NCBI RefSeq assembly: GCF_011075055.1
Contig: NC_058154.1
Location: 6,554,620 to 6,618,619, forward strand
Reading direction: 5' to 3'
DNA length: 64,000 nt
From: Mangifera indica
Taxonomy: Eukaryota > Streptophyta > Magnoliopsida > Sapindales > Anacardiaceae
Below are positions 12,385 through 23,600 of the stretch, piece by piece. The notes beneath the pieces are model-generated. The model ran no database searches. It saw nothing but the letters and a program-made list of their open reading frames with translations, and was not told where the DNA came from. The first letter of the stretch is position 1. Each line of letters starts with the position of its first letter. The translations under genes and the position numbers were made by a program.

Positions 12385-14876
12385 TGTAACAACCTTAAGT
12401 ACTCTCCAAAGGCATTATTGTCCTTTCCATATGAGTAGGATTGAATTCAAATCAAATGAAGCCTAAATCAAAAGCAGAACTTAGTTTAGGTCTGATGTAA
12501 GGTTATGGCCCTTAGTAGATCACACCTATATGCAAGTTTAGAGGTGCGTTGGTACCTCCTAAGAGGTACAACCGTAGACAATCAAATTTTTGGACTTTTA
12601 TAAGTCATAGGAATCTTAATTAGAAAAGGAAATCAATAGCATATGTATGTGAGTTATTTTCCCTACCATGAACCCTAATTCCCTACCTTTTCTTACACAT
12701 TAGAAAGAAATGGAAAGATTGTGTAAGAAGAACCCACTAACAACCAAGAAAAGAGCCACCAATGGTAGAGTAAGGAAAGGAAAAAGGAAGACTCGCAGTA
12801 GAAATAACTCGCTTGTGTTAGAAACCAGGTAAGTAGGACAGATTCTTCCTCTTCTTAGATTAGATTCATGTGATCTTGAATCTTTGATGAATTCTTGAAT
12901 GGGTGTACACTTGTGCAAGGAACCATGCACGCTTGTATAACATTTTACAAATCTAAAGGAAAATACAAAGAAAATGAATAATGTAAGCTAACATATACCC
13001 ATATGTTATATGGTATATACCCGTACACCCTAATTGCCTACATGAAAGCCCATGCATTGCATAATGCATGTTCATATGCCCTTCAATATTGTGTGTATAC
13101 ACATGATTCTACATGGTTAATTATACATGCAAATCCTAAAGAGGTATGCTTGTGCGTACAAGTGATGTACACTCGTGCCTTTGTTGAATTAGATGATGTA
13201 TGCTTAGAATTTGACTTGAGAGTGATTGTACATCAACCTTACCTCATGTACACCTATGCATGACTAAGTGTACGCCCGTGCATAGAAGGAAAAGTATTAT
13301 TGTGATTGGGTTACATTACAAAAAAAAGGGTTTTAACTAAAGTTAGTCATTAAAAGTCTATTTTTCATCTTTAAAGAGTCTTAATGATGGAAAAAATCTT
13401 GTTGCCACCTGTCATTATAGCTTCCACCATTAAAAGTATTAATAACGAGAAGAAAAGTTTCATTGCTATTATAAAAACAAGATGTGTAAATCCTATCGTT
13501 AAAAATAATAATAACAAAAAATATTTCTATCATTAAAACAATTTTTTTGGTCATTAAAAAATGACAACAACAATAAATATCTTCATCGTTATAACAATAT
13601 TAAACAATCACTAAACATAATATCAACGATAAATATTCTTATCGTTGTAGCAAAATTTTCCAGTCACTAAATATAATATCAACAATGAATATTTTCGTCA
13701 TTATAGCAATATTTACTGGTCACTAAATATAATATCAATGATGAATATTCTTATCATTATAGCAACATTTAATAGTCACTACAGATAATATTATCAATGA
13801 ATATTGTTGTTGTAATAGTTATATTTAATGATCATTAAAATAACAATTAAAAAATCATTATGGAAAGAGGAATATCAATAATGAAAATTCGATTCTCAAG
13901 ATATAATCATTAACATTGATTATGTACTAGTTACAATTATCTTAAAGTCTCTATATGATTATAGGTCATACCTAAAAGATGACTCAATAATTTTTTATTT
14001 AGAATTAAGGCCTATTGAGGTGTCATGAGATACTTGAGGGATAGATACCCATGGAAAAGATTGGATACGATCATGAGAGAGATACCCGAGGGAAGAATTT
14101 AGATATGATCAAGAGAACTCAATTATAAATTAAATGAACTACATAGAAGTCTAAGAGCATTCTAGGAGATTGGATATCGATAGGGATTGATTATCTCAAT
14201 GAACTATGAGATAAGTTGATACCTACAAGACATAAAGTATAAGCCTATAGGCTGATTAAGGGAGTATTTGTGACCTAGGCAAACTTGTTGATATGGTGAA
14301 GTTTGTCGATTGGTGTCCTTAGACTAAGAAATACTTGCTAGGACCATATGTATGTCGATTAGCTAAAACTTACTAGAATATAAAGAGTCTAACACTTGGG
14401 GCCCATAGATTGATAATCTAGTACCATAAGTCTATTGATTGACAATGAGATTGAACAACCAGGACTACAGAGGGAGTCTATAGAGTGGGAACGTCGATTT
14501 CCTTAGATTCGGTTAAGATTTCGACAACCTTAGAATGAGAAAGGGATGACTTGGGTTAGTAAAAGAAAGGGATAGATTTTGATTAAGAGATGTGGGATAG
14601 GTGAGGCGACGGATCAGTGATGGAGCGATTGACTCATAGGCATAGATAGCCGGGTTATGATTGATGATTCATTATGGATTTAATATGCTTGGGGATGATT
14701 TAAGGATATTTTGTATTTTAATTAATAAATACTATGGAGATTATTTAGATATAACATAGATCTATGCATGTTTTGATTGTGGAGTAAACTGATTATTTTG
14801 GAAATATTATGCATGTATATTAAATTTTAGTAGCACTTTACCTTGATGGATAGAATATTCGAGGTGGGGTGTTACA
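12385..14876 (+). repeat. gypsy long LTR (copy D)
   Basis: It starts TGTAACAACC right after a polypurine tract and ends GGGGTGTTACA at 14876, so this is the 3' LTR of a plus-oriented gypsy element whose body is missing. It contains TACAC/GTGTA-type palindromic sites around 13020-13280. The ORFs at 12700-12930 and 13003-13263 show no family resemblance. A CACTA-like block inside enlarges it. Confidence 0.55.
13314..13870 (+). mobile_element. CACTA-like terminal fragment with subterminal repeats
   Basis: CATTACAAAAAAAAGG at 13314 resembles the CACTACAAnAAA end of CACTA transposons. From about 13430 a 60-75 bp motif repeats at least five times (GTCACTAAATATAATATCAA then GATGAATATT then C.TCATTATAGCAA), like the subterminal repeats of that superfamily. 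I could not find a matching right terminus or a 3-bp duplication, so this may be truncated or another repeat type. Confidence 0.35.
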
Positions 14877-15791
14877 ATAAGTTCATCACGATTAAGATAC
14901 ACCTTGATCTCTTCTTCACGATTATACCATTTTGAGAACATTTATCTTGATACATAAGATATGTGTCTTATTATTATATAATTATTAAGATAATATCTTG
15001 ACTTTATTTCTTAAGAGAAATTGCTTTGAGGGAAAAGTTGTACTGTTTTAAAAGAAGCATTAAGAGATTCCGAAGAAGAGTCTGACTTTTTATTGTTAAT
15101 CAAGTAATTTATTACGTTAAAATGACATTTTTTTTCATGATTTATTCAACTGGGGTTTCTAGTTAATTTTAAATTAAAAAATTACTCTTTTATTGTCCAA
15201 GTTTGAATGGGTCTATAAGTTTTAAGGTTTTGTATGGGTTTTAATCAATTAAGCTTTATTTTTTCTCAAGTTTGAGTTTCAACTTTATACAACTACTTTA
15301 CATTTCCTTTTTTTTTTTTTTTTTTTTGGTTATTCATAGAGATTATTTCTCAAGGTTTTGTATGGGTTAACGTTGATATGGTTTTATAGGATCTTTAGTA
15401 TTGATTTTCTTTTACGCACAGTTTGTTTATATATATTGTTATCTTAAGTATCCATGGTAATGACAATGAATTGATGAATTTACAAATTGACAAAAAATGA
15501 ACTATGAATGATGAAAATACCATGAATTTGTTGTGTACAAATGATGAATCTGATGATAATTGGAACATAAAAGATATAGTTGATATTATGAATATGATGA
15601 TGACTAGTTTACAAGGGATATAGCCGATTTAATGAATTTATGATGATCGAGTCATCAGGGATAGAATTGACACTACCTGACAAAGATTAAGAGTATGAAA
15701 TTTATTTTTCAACCATATATATGAATAACATATATGAGTTCTTTCAAATCGTCATTGAAGTATAATGCATAATAAATGTTGTTATGAAATT
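14877..15791. other. no gene seen
   Basis: AT-rich sequence with a 22-base poly-T run near 15310. No ORF with recognisable content was found. It is probably decayed repeat DNA between the gypsy LTR and the large transposon. Confidence 0.5.
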
Positions 15792-15800
15792 TCAATTTAA

Positions 15801-15860
15801 GGGAAATTTTAAAAAATGGCCAAAATGCCCTCCCATTAAGCAAAAATAGCCAAAATCACT
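15801..15860 (+). repeat. left terminal inverted repeat of the giant element
   Basis: GGGAAATTTTAAAAA and the following CC-rich and AAGCAAAAA blocks are answered in reverse complement at 24015-24096. The match is strong over the outer ~16 bp and patchy further in. Confidence 0.55.
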
Positions 15861-15919
15861 ATTTTCAAGCCAAAATGCCCAAAATCACTGTTCCAAAAAA
15901 AATGCCTATGACTTTTTTT

Positions 15920-16190
15920 AATACCAAAACTACCCTTCCCCTCATATTTATATAACTCTCTCACTTACTATGGGGTTTTAATGTAATTTTAGATAAATAT
16001 GAGAGGTTTTTGGATATTTTATATTATAAAGGCATTTTGATATTTATTTATTTATTTCAAACTTTTTCTAAAATGTCAAAATTACACTTCCTTTCATTTA
16101 TATAACTCCCCTCACTCATTATGGGGGTTAAAATAATTTTAGATAAATATGAGGGGTTTTTGGATATTTTACATTGTAAAGGCATTTTCA
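15920..16190 (+). repeat. tandem duplication inside the left arm
   Basis: A block of about 150 bp containing ACTACCCTTCCCCTCATAT..., TTTAGATAAATATGAG and GGTTTTTGGATATTTTA occurs at about 15940-16040 and again at about 16085-16190. It is non-coding. Confidence 0.6.
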
Positions 16191-19100
16191 TTTTTCAACT
16201 TTTAGAATTCGAATTTCAGTTCCATTTTTTCAAATTTCACCGTTTTACGATATATCGATTCATATTTTTCAGATTTCTGAAGGATTTTCCGTTTGTTGCC
16301 ATTCTAGGGTTTTTCAACTTTTACAATTCGAATTTCAATTCCGTTTTTTCGGATTTCATCGTTTTACGAGATATCGACTCGTATTTTTCAGATTTCTGAA
16401 GCATTTTTCGTTTGTTGCCATTCTAGGGTTTTTCAACTTTTAGAATTCGAATTTCAGTTTTGTTTTTTCGGATTTCACCGTTTTACGAGATATCGACTCG
16501 TATTTTTCAGATTTCTGAAGGATTTTTCGATTGTTACCATTCTAGGGTTTTTCAACTTTTAGAATTCGAATTTTAGTTCAGTTTTTTCGAATTTCATAGT
16601 TTGACGAGATATCGACTCGTATTTTTCAGATTTCCGAAGGATTTTCTGTTTGTTGCCATTATAGGGTTTTTCAACTTTTAGAATTTGAATTTCAGTTCCG
16701 TTTTTTTCAGATTTCACCGTTTTACGAGATATCGACTCGTATTTTTCAGATTTCTGAAGGATTTTTCGATTGTTGTCATTCTAGGGTTTTTCAACTTTTA
16801 GAATTCGAATTTTAATTCAGTTTTTTTGAATTTCACCCTTTGACGAGATATCGACTCGTATTTTTCAGATTTCCGAAGGATTTTCTGTTTGTTGCCATTC
16901 TAGGGTTTTTCAACTTTTAGAATTTGAATTTCAGTTTCATTTTCTCGGATTTCACCGTTTTATGAGATATCGACCAGTATTTTTCAGATTTCTAAAGGAT
17001 TTTTCGATTGTTGCCATTCTAGGGTTTTTCAACTTTCAGAATTCGAATTTTAATTCAGTTTTTTAGAATTTCACCGTTTGACGAGATATCGACTCGTATT
17101 TCTCAGATTTCTGAAAGATTTTCTGTTTGTTGTCATTCTAGGGTTTTTCAACTTTTAGAATTTGAATTTCAGTTTCGTTTTTTCAGATTTCACCGTTTTA
17201 CGAGATATCGACCCGTATTTTTCAGATTTCTGAAGGATTTTTCGATTGTTGTCATTCTAGGGTTTTTCAACTTTTGGAATTCGAATTTTAATTCAGTTTT
17301 TTTTGAATTTCACCCTTTGACGAGATATCGACTCGTATTTTTCAGATTTCCGAAGGATTTTCTGTTTGTTGCCATTCTAGGGTTTTTCAACTTTTAGAAT
17401 TTGAATTTCAGTTTCGTTTTTTCAGATTTCACCGTTTTACGAGATATCGACCCGTATTTTTCAGATTTCTGAAGGATTTTTTGATTGTTGTAATTCTAGG
17501 GTTTTTCAACTTTTAGAATTCGAATTTTAATTCAGTTTTTTCAAATTTCACCGTTTGACAAGATATCGATTCGTATTTTTCAGATTTCCGAAGGATTTTT
17601 CGTTTGTTGCCATTGTAGGGTTTTTTAACTTTTAGAATTTGAATTTCAGTTCCGTTTTTTCAGATTTCACCGTTTTACGAGATATCGACCCGTATTTTTC
17701 AGATTTCTGAAGGATTTTTTGATTGTTGCCATTATAGGGTTTTCCAACTTTTATAATTCGAATTTTAGTTCAGTTTTTTCGAATTTCACCGTTTGACGAG
17801 ATATCGACTCGTATTTTTCAGATTTTTGAAGGTTTTTCGATTATTGCCATTATAGGGTTTTCCAACTTTTATAATTCAAATTTTAATTCAGTTTTTTCGA
17901 ATTTCACCGTTTGACGAGATATCGACTCGTATTTTTCAGATTTCTGAAGGATTTTTCGATTGTTACCATTGTAGGGTTTTTCAACTTTTAGAATTTGAAT
18001 TTCAGTTTCGTTTTTTTGGATTTCACCGTTTTGCGAGATATCGACCCGTATTTTTCAGATTTCTGAAGGATTTTTCGATTGTTGTCATTCTAGGGTTTTT
18101 CAACTTTTATAATTCGAATTTTAGTTCAGTTTTTTCGAATTTCACCGTTTGACGAGATATCGACTCGTATTCTTTAGATTTTCGAAGGATTTTTTTATTG
18201 TTGTCATTGTAGGGTTTTTCAACTTTTAGAATTTGAATTTCAGTTCCGTTTTTTCGGATTTCACCGTTTTACGAGATATCGACTCGTATTTTTCAGATTT
18301 CTGAAGGATTTTTGGATTGTTGCCATTCTAGGGTTTTTCAACTTTTAGAATTCGAATTTTAATTCAGTTTTTTTGAATTTCACCGTTTGACGAGATATCG
18401 ACTCGTATTTTTCAGATTTCCGAAGGATTTTCTGTTTGTTGCCATTCTAGGGTTTTTCAACTTTTAGAATTTGAATTTCAGTTTCATTTTCTCGGATTTC
18501 ACCGTTTTATGAGATATCGACCAGTATTTTTCAGATTTCTAAAGGATTTTTCGATTGTTGCCATTCTAGGGTTTTTCAACTTTCAGAATTCGAATTTTAA
18601 TTCAGTTTTTTAGAATTTCACCGTTTGACGAGATATCGACTCGTATTTCTCAGATTTCTGAAGGATTTTCTGTTTGTTGTCATTCTAGGGTTTTTCAACT
18701 TTTAGAATTTGAATTTCAGTTTCGTTTTTTCAGATTTCACCGTTTTACGAGATATCGACCCGTATTTTTCAGATTTCTGATTTTTCAACTTTTGGAATTC
18801 GAATTTTAATTCAGTTTTTTTGAATTTCACCCTTTGACGAGATATCGACTCGTATTTTTCAGATTTCCGAAGGATTTTCTGTTTGTTGCCATTCTAGGGT
18901 TTTTCAACTTTTAGAATTTGAATTTCAGTTTCGTTTTTTCAGATTTCACCGTTTTACGAGATATCGACCCGTATTTTTCAGATTTCTGAAGGATTTTTTG
19001 ATTGTTGTAATTCTAGGGTTTTTCAACTTTTAGAATTCGAATTTTAATTCAGTTTTTTCAAATTTCACCGTTTTACAAGATATCGATTCGTATTTTTCAG

Positions 19101-19880
19101 ATTTCCGAAGGATTTTTCGTTTGTTGCCATTCTAGGGTTTTTAACTTTTAGAATTTGAATTTCACGTTTTTTCAGATTTGTTTTACGAGATATCGACCCG
19201 TATTTTTCAGATTTCTGAAGGATTTTTTGATTGTTGTCATTATAGGGTTTTCCAACTTTCATAATTCGAATTTTAGTTCAGTTTTTTCGAATTTCACCGT
19301 TTGACGAGATATCGACTCGTATTTTTCAGATTTTTGAAGGTTTTTCGATTATTGCCATTATAGGGTTTTCCAACTTTTATAATTCAAATTTTAATTCAGT
19401 TTTTTCGAATTTCACCGTTTGACGAGATATCGACTCGTATTTTTCAGATTTCTGAAGGATTTTTCGATTGTTACCATTGTAGGGTTTTTCAACTTTTAGA
19501 ATTTGAATTTCAGTTTCATTTTTTTGGATTTCACCGTTTTGCGAGATATTGACCCGTATTTTTCAGATTTCTGAAGGATTTTTCGATTGTTGTCATTCTA
19601 GGGTTTTTCAACTTTTATAATTCGAATTTTAGTTCAGTTTTTTTGAATTTCACCATTTGACGAGATATCGACTCGTATTCTTTAGATTTTCGAAGGATTT
19701 TTTGATTGTTGTCATTGTAGGGTTTTTCAACTTTTAGAATTTGAATTTCAGTTCCGTTTTTTCGGATTTCACCGTTTTACGAGATATCGACTCGTATTTT
19801 TCAGATTTTTGAAGGATTTTTTTATTGTTTCCGTTCTAGGGTATTTCAACTTTTAGAATTCGAATTTTAACTTTTAGATA
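16190..19880 (+). repeat. satellite-like tandem array, 119-120 bp unit, about 31 copies
   Basis: The motif GATATCGACTCGTATTTTTC recurs every 119-120 bp (for example near 16371, 16490, 16610, 16729, 16849) to about 19880. Each unit also has CATTCTAGGGTTTTTCAAC and GAATTCGAATTT. Two unit types alternate, one with TCGATTGTTG and TTGACGAG, the other with CTGTTTGTTG and TTTACGAG, so the functional period is about 239 bp. A longer block is itself duplicated (16934 and 18481 start identical variants). The only ORF (16121-16399) covers the first units and has no protein character. Confidence 0.92.
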
Positions 19881-20510
19881 AGGATTTTATTGTTTTTTCA
19901 TGACAAGATTATTTAAAAAATGAACTCAAATACGATACACATTCATATATAACCACAAATAAAGTATATCATATACATATGAAAATACAATAAATATATA
20001 CATCTAAACATAGAAATAATGATAAATATACATCCGTGAGCTACTCGATACAATGAAAATACAACTGTGTCGCTAATCGTCGACGCATATACCTCGATCA
20101 ATGATGGCTCAAGAGGGAATGTGACATCCTCCTAATGATGAAGATATATAAGTCAAAATAATTGTAACATATAATGAATTAATCGACTTATTAATTTACT
20201 AGTACATACCGGATCACCAGTGAAAATACGACCTATATGAGTCCAAACAGGGAGATATCCGGGATAATGTCGTACGCTGTGCATGAGATATCGCATCTGC
20301 CCGGAAGTGTCTGGACTCGTCGGGAATGCGCAGCTCGCTCTCAATCCGTCTTCTTTTGTGAGAAATATCCTGTAACAATCACATAAAATTTGTTAGATAT
20401 TCACAAAAATAAATATGTAAACAAATGTATTAGTGAAAAAAACATATAAAGATGAGAAATACCAAATAATTAAAAAGGAAATGACAAAACTTAACAAATA
20501 AGAACAGAAA
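19881..20510. other. spacer between the inverted arrays
   Basis: This 0.6-kb non-repetitive stretch separates two repeat arrays of opposite orientation. Its middle is less AT-rich than its surroundings and carries two putative exons on the minus strand, described separately. The rest is AT-rich without features. Confidence 0.6.
20030..20374 (-). pseudogene. two-exon gene fragment of unknown family
   Basis: On the minus strand an open segment at about 20209-20369 follows a plausible acceptor (GTTACAG) and reads IFLTKEDGLRASCAFPTS through YPGYLPVWTHIGRIF to TGDP, then meets a GTATGT donor at about 20208. A second open segment starts after CATTAG near 20129 with EDVTFPLEPSLIEVYASTIS and ends past 20040. 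Proline, tryptophan and tyrosine content and the matching splice signals look like real coding sequence rather than repeat noise. I do not recognise the family. It has no start codon context, and the second part has no convincing end, so it is a fragment: either captured host DNA or a remnant of the element's own gene. Confidence 0.4.
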
Positions 20511-22650
20511 TTCGAGTTCTATACGTTCAACTTCTATAGAATGTTAACAATCAAAAAAGTTATCCTTAAATGACAGAAAATAGAAAAAACGAAACTGAAA
20601 TTCATACTTTATAGGTTGAAATACCTTGAAGTGACGATAATCAGAAAATTGTTTGAAAATTTTGAAAATACGAATCGATATATCCTAAAATGGTCAAATT
20701 TGAAAAACGGATGTGAAATTCAAATTTTATACGTTGAAGTACCTTAAAGTGACGATAATAAAAAATTCGTTCAGAGATCGTGAAAATACGAATCGATATA
20801 TCCTAAAATGGTTAAATTCAAAAAAACGAAAATGAAATTCGAATTCTATACGTTGAAATACCTTAAAGTGACGATACTCAGAAAATCATTCGGATATCGT
20901 GAAAATACGAATCGATATAACCTAAAATGGTGAAATCCGAAAAAACAGAACTGAAATTCGAATTCTATACGTTGAAATACCTTAAAGTGATGATAATTGA
21001 AAAATCGTTCGGAGATCATGAAAATACGACTCGATATATCCTCAAATGGTGAAATTCGAAAAAACGGAGTTACAATTCGAATTCCATACGTTAAAATACC
21101 TTAAAGTGACGATACTCAGAAAATCATTCAGAAATCATGAAAATACAAATCGATATATCCTAAAATGGTGAATTTCGAAAAAACGGAACTGAAATTCGAA
21201 TTCTAAACGTTGAAATACCTTAAAGTGATGATAATTGAAAAATCATTCAGAGATCATGAAAATACGATTCGATATATCCTGAAATGATGAAATTCGAAAA
21301 AACGGAGTTGCAATTCGAATTCGATACGTTGAAATACCTCAAAGTGACGATACTCGAAAATTCATTCGAAAATCGTGAAAATACGAATCGATATATCCTA
21401 AAATGGTTAAATTCGAAAAGACGGAGTTACAATTCGAATTTTATACGTTGAAATACCTTAAAGTGACGATACTCAGAAAATCATTCAGATATCGTGAAAA
21501 TACGAATCGATATAACCTAAAATGGTAAAATCCGAAAAAACGGAACTGAAATTCGAATTCTATACGTTGAAATACCTTAAAGTGACGATAATTGAAAAAT
21601 CATTCGGAGATCATAAAAATACGATTCGATATATCCTGAAATTGTGAAATTCGAAAAAATGGAGTTGCAATTCGAATTCGATACGTTGAAATACCTTAAA
21701 GTGACGATACTCAGAAAATTATTCGGAAATCGTGAAAATACGAATCGATATAACCTAAAATGGTGAAATCTGAAAAAACGGAACTGAAATTCGAATTCTA
21801 TACGTTGAAATACTTTAAAGTGACGATACTCGGAAAATTATTCAAAAATCGTGAAAATACGAATCGATATAACCTAAAATGGTAAAATCCGAAAAAACGG
21901 AACTGAAATTCGAATTCTATACGTTGAAATACCTTAAAGTGACGATAATTGAAAAATCGTTCGGAGATCATGAAAATACGATTCGATATATCCTGAAATT
22001 ATGAAATTCGAAAAAATGGAGTTGTAATTCGGATTCGATACGTTGAAATACCTTAAAGTGACGATACTCAGAAAGTTATTCGGAAATCGTGAAAATACGA
22101 ATCGATATAACCTAAAATGGTGAAATCCGAAAAAACGAAACTGAAATTCGAATTCTATACGTTGAAATACTTTAAAGTGACGATACTCGGAAAATCATTC
22201 GAAAATCGTGAAAATACGAATCGATATCCTAAAATGGTGAATATCGAAAAAACATAACTGAAATTCGAATTCTAAACGTTGAAATACCTTAAAGTGACGA
22301 TAATTGGAAAATCGTTCAGAGATCATGAAAATACGATTCGATATATCCTGAAATGGTGAAATTCGAAAAAACGGAGTTACAATTCGAATTCGATACGTTG
22401 AAATACCTCAAAGTGACAATACTCGAAAATTCATTCGGAAATCGTGAAAATACGAATCGATGTAACCTAAAATGGTGAAATCCGAAAAAACAGAACTGAA
22501 ATTCGAATTCTATACGTTGAAATACTTTAAAGTGATGATACTTAGAAAATCATTCGGATATCGTGAAAATATGAATCGATATACCCTAAAATGGTGAAAT
22601 CCAAAAAAACGGAGCTAAAATTCGAATTCGGAAAAACGAAACTGAAATAA
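20510..22650 (-). repeat. satellite-like tandem array, 118-120 bp unit, inverted, about 18 copies
   Basis: Plus-strand marker AAAGTGACGAT recurs about every 119 bp (its GTGACG core at 20631, 20749, 20869 and on). Units also contain TACGAATCGATAT and GAAATTCGAATTC. The reverse complement of a unit aligns with units of the 16190-19880 array (shared TCGATATCTCGT-like, CGAATTCTA and TTGAAATACC-like positions), so the two arrays are diverged relatives in head-to-head orientation. Non-coding. Confidence 0.9.
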
Positions 22651-22973
22651 CGTCGTTACATCGTAAGTTGTGTCAAAAAACACCAAAATTTGAAAACTCG
22701 AATTTGAAATTTGAAAAATACATATAGAAAAACCTAAAACAGAAAAAACGGATATAAAATTCGAAAACTATACAATCAGAAACCGTGGATGAGAAAAATC
22801 TCAATTTAACCCCTAATGAAAATTCTTTAATTAAAAAGGTCCAATGTTATATCAAAAATTTCCATAAAACCCCCTTTGTTGTAATGAATCTCATCCAGCT
22901 CTCCAAGATTTAAAAAAACCCAATTTACCCCCCAACTAAGTTTGAAAATGACGCTACCGTGGGAAATTTCGTT

Positions 22974-23003
22974 CTGCCGTGGGAAACTCCGTTCCCACGG
23001 CAG
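22974..23003. repeat. perfect 12-bp-stem hairpin, copy 1
   Basis: CTGCCGTGGGAA is followed 6 bases later by TTCCCACGGCAG, a perfect inverted repeat. A related ACCGTGGGAAATTTCG lies just before it at 22956. Confidence 0.85.
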
Positions 23004-23570
23004 ACTGCCGATCCAAGTTTCAGCCAATTTCGGCCAATTTTTGGTCATTTTGACCTCCGATTTTTACATAAATCAAATCTACACATTGTATAACATAAAA
23101 CCCCTCAATCAATTCAACAAAAACAACCAAAAATCCAAACATTTTAAGCAATATTCAAAGCGTAAACCCTAAAATTTCAAACCCAAAATTCTCAATCAAA
23201 TCTCAATGATATCAGCAATAAATTGATCCAAACAAGATTACGGGAGATATACTAACCTTCTTTGCCATTTGCGGTTGCCGGGAAGCTTCAAAATCGACGG
23301 AAATGACCTTCGCCATGGGATTGACGTGGGAGGAGGAAACTTTTGCGATTTTTTGTGGAAATGTACAGTGAAATCAGAACCTGCCGTGGGAAATTTTGCT
23401 TTGTATATAAAGGGGGGCAGTTTCGTAATTTTGCTTTTCCCACGACAACGTGCGAAATTTCAAAAAAATCCGACGTGGGCTAAGGATTTCCCCGACACCC
23501 CAATGTTTTAAAAAAGCCAGTTTACCCCCCACAACCCATTGTTCATTCAACTGCCGTGGGAGAATTCGTC

Positions 23571-23600
23571 CTGCCGTGGGAAATTCCGTTCCCACGGCAG
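23571..23600. repeat. perfect 12-bp-stem hairpin, copy 2
   Basis: Same stem as copy 1 with a changed 6-base loop. An additional CTGCCGTGGGAG lies 20 bp upstream at 23551. Confidence 0.85.

Noticed and set aside
16121..16399. 92-residue Phe-rich ORF at the start of the left array
   Set aside because: It simply translates the first repeat units; the frame is not kept in later units and the composition reflects poly-T runs.
16190..22650. CRISPR-like array
   Set aside because: Units are tandem, 118-120 bp, without unique spacers, and the DNA is plant nuclear.
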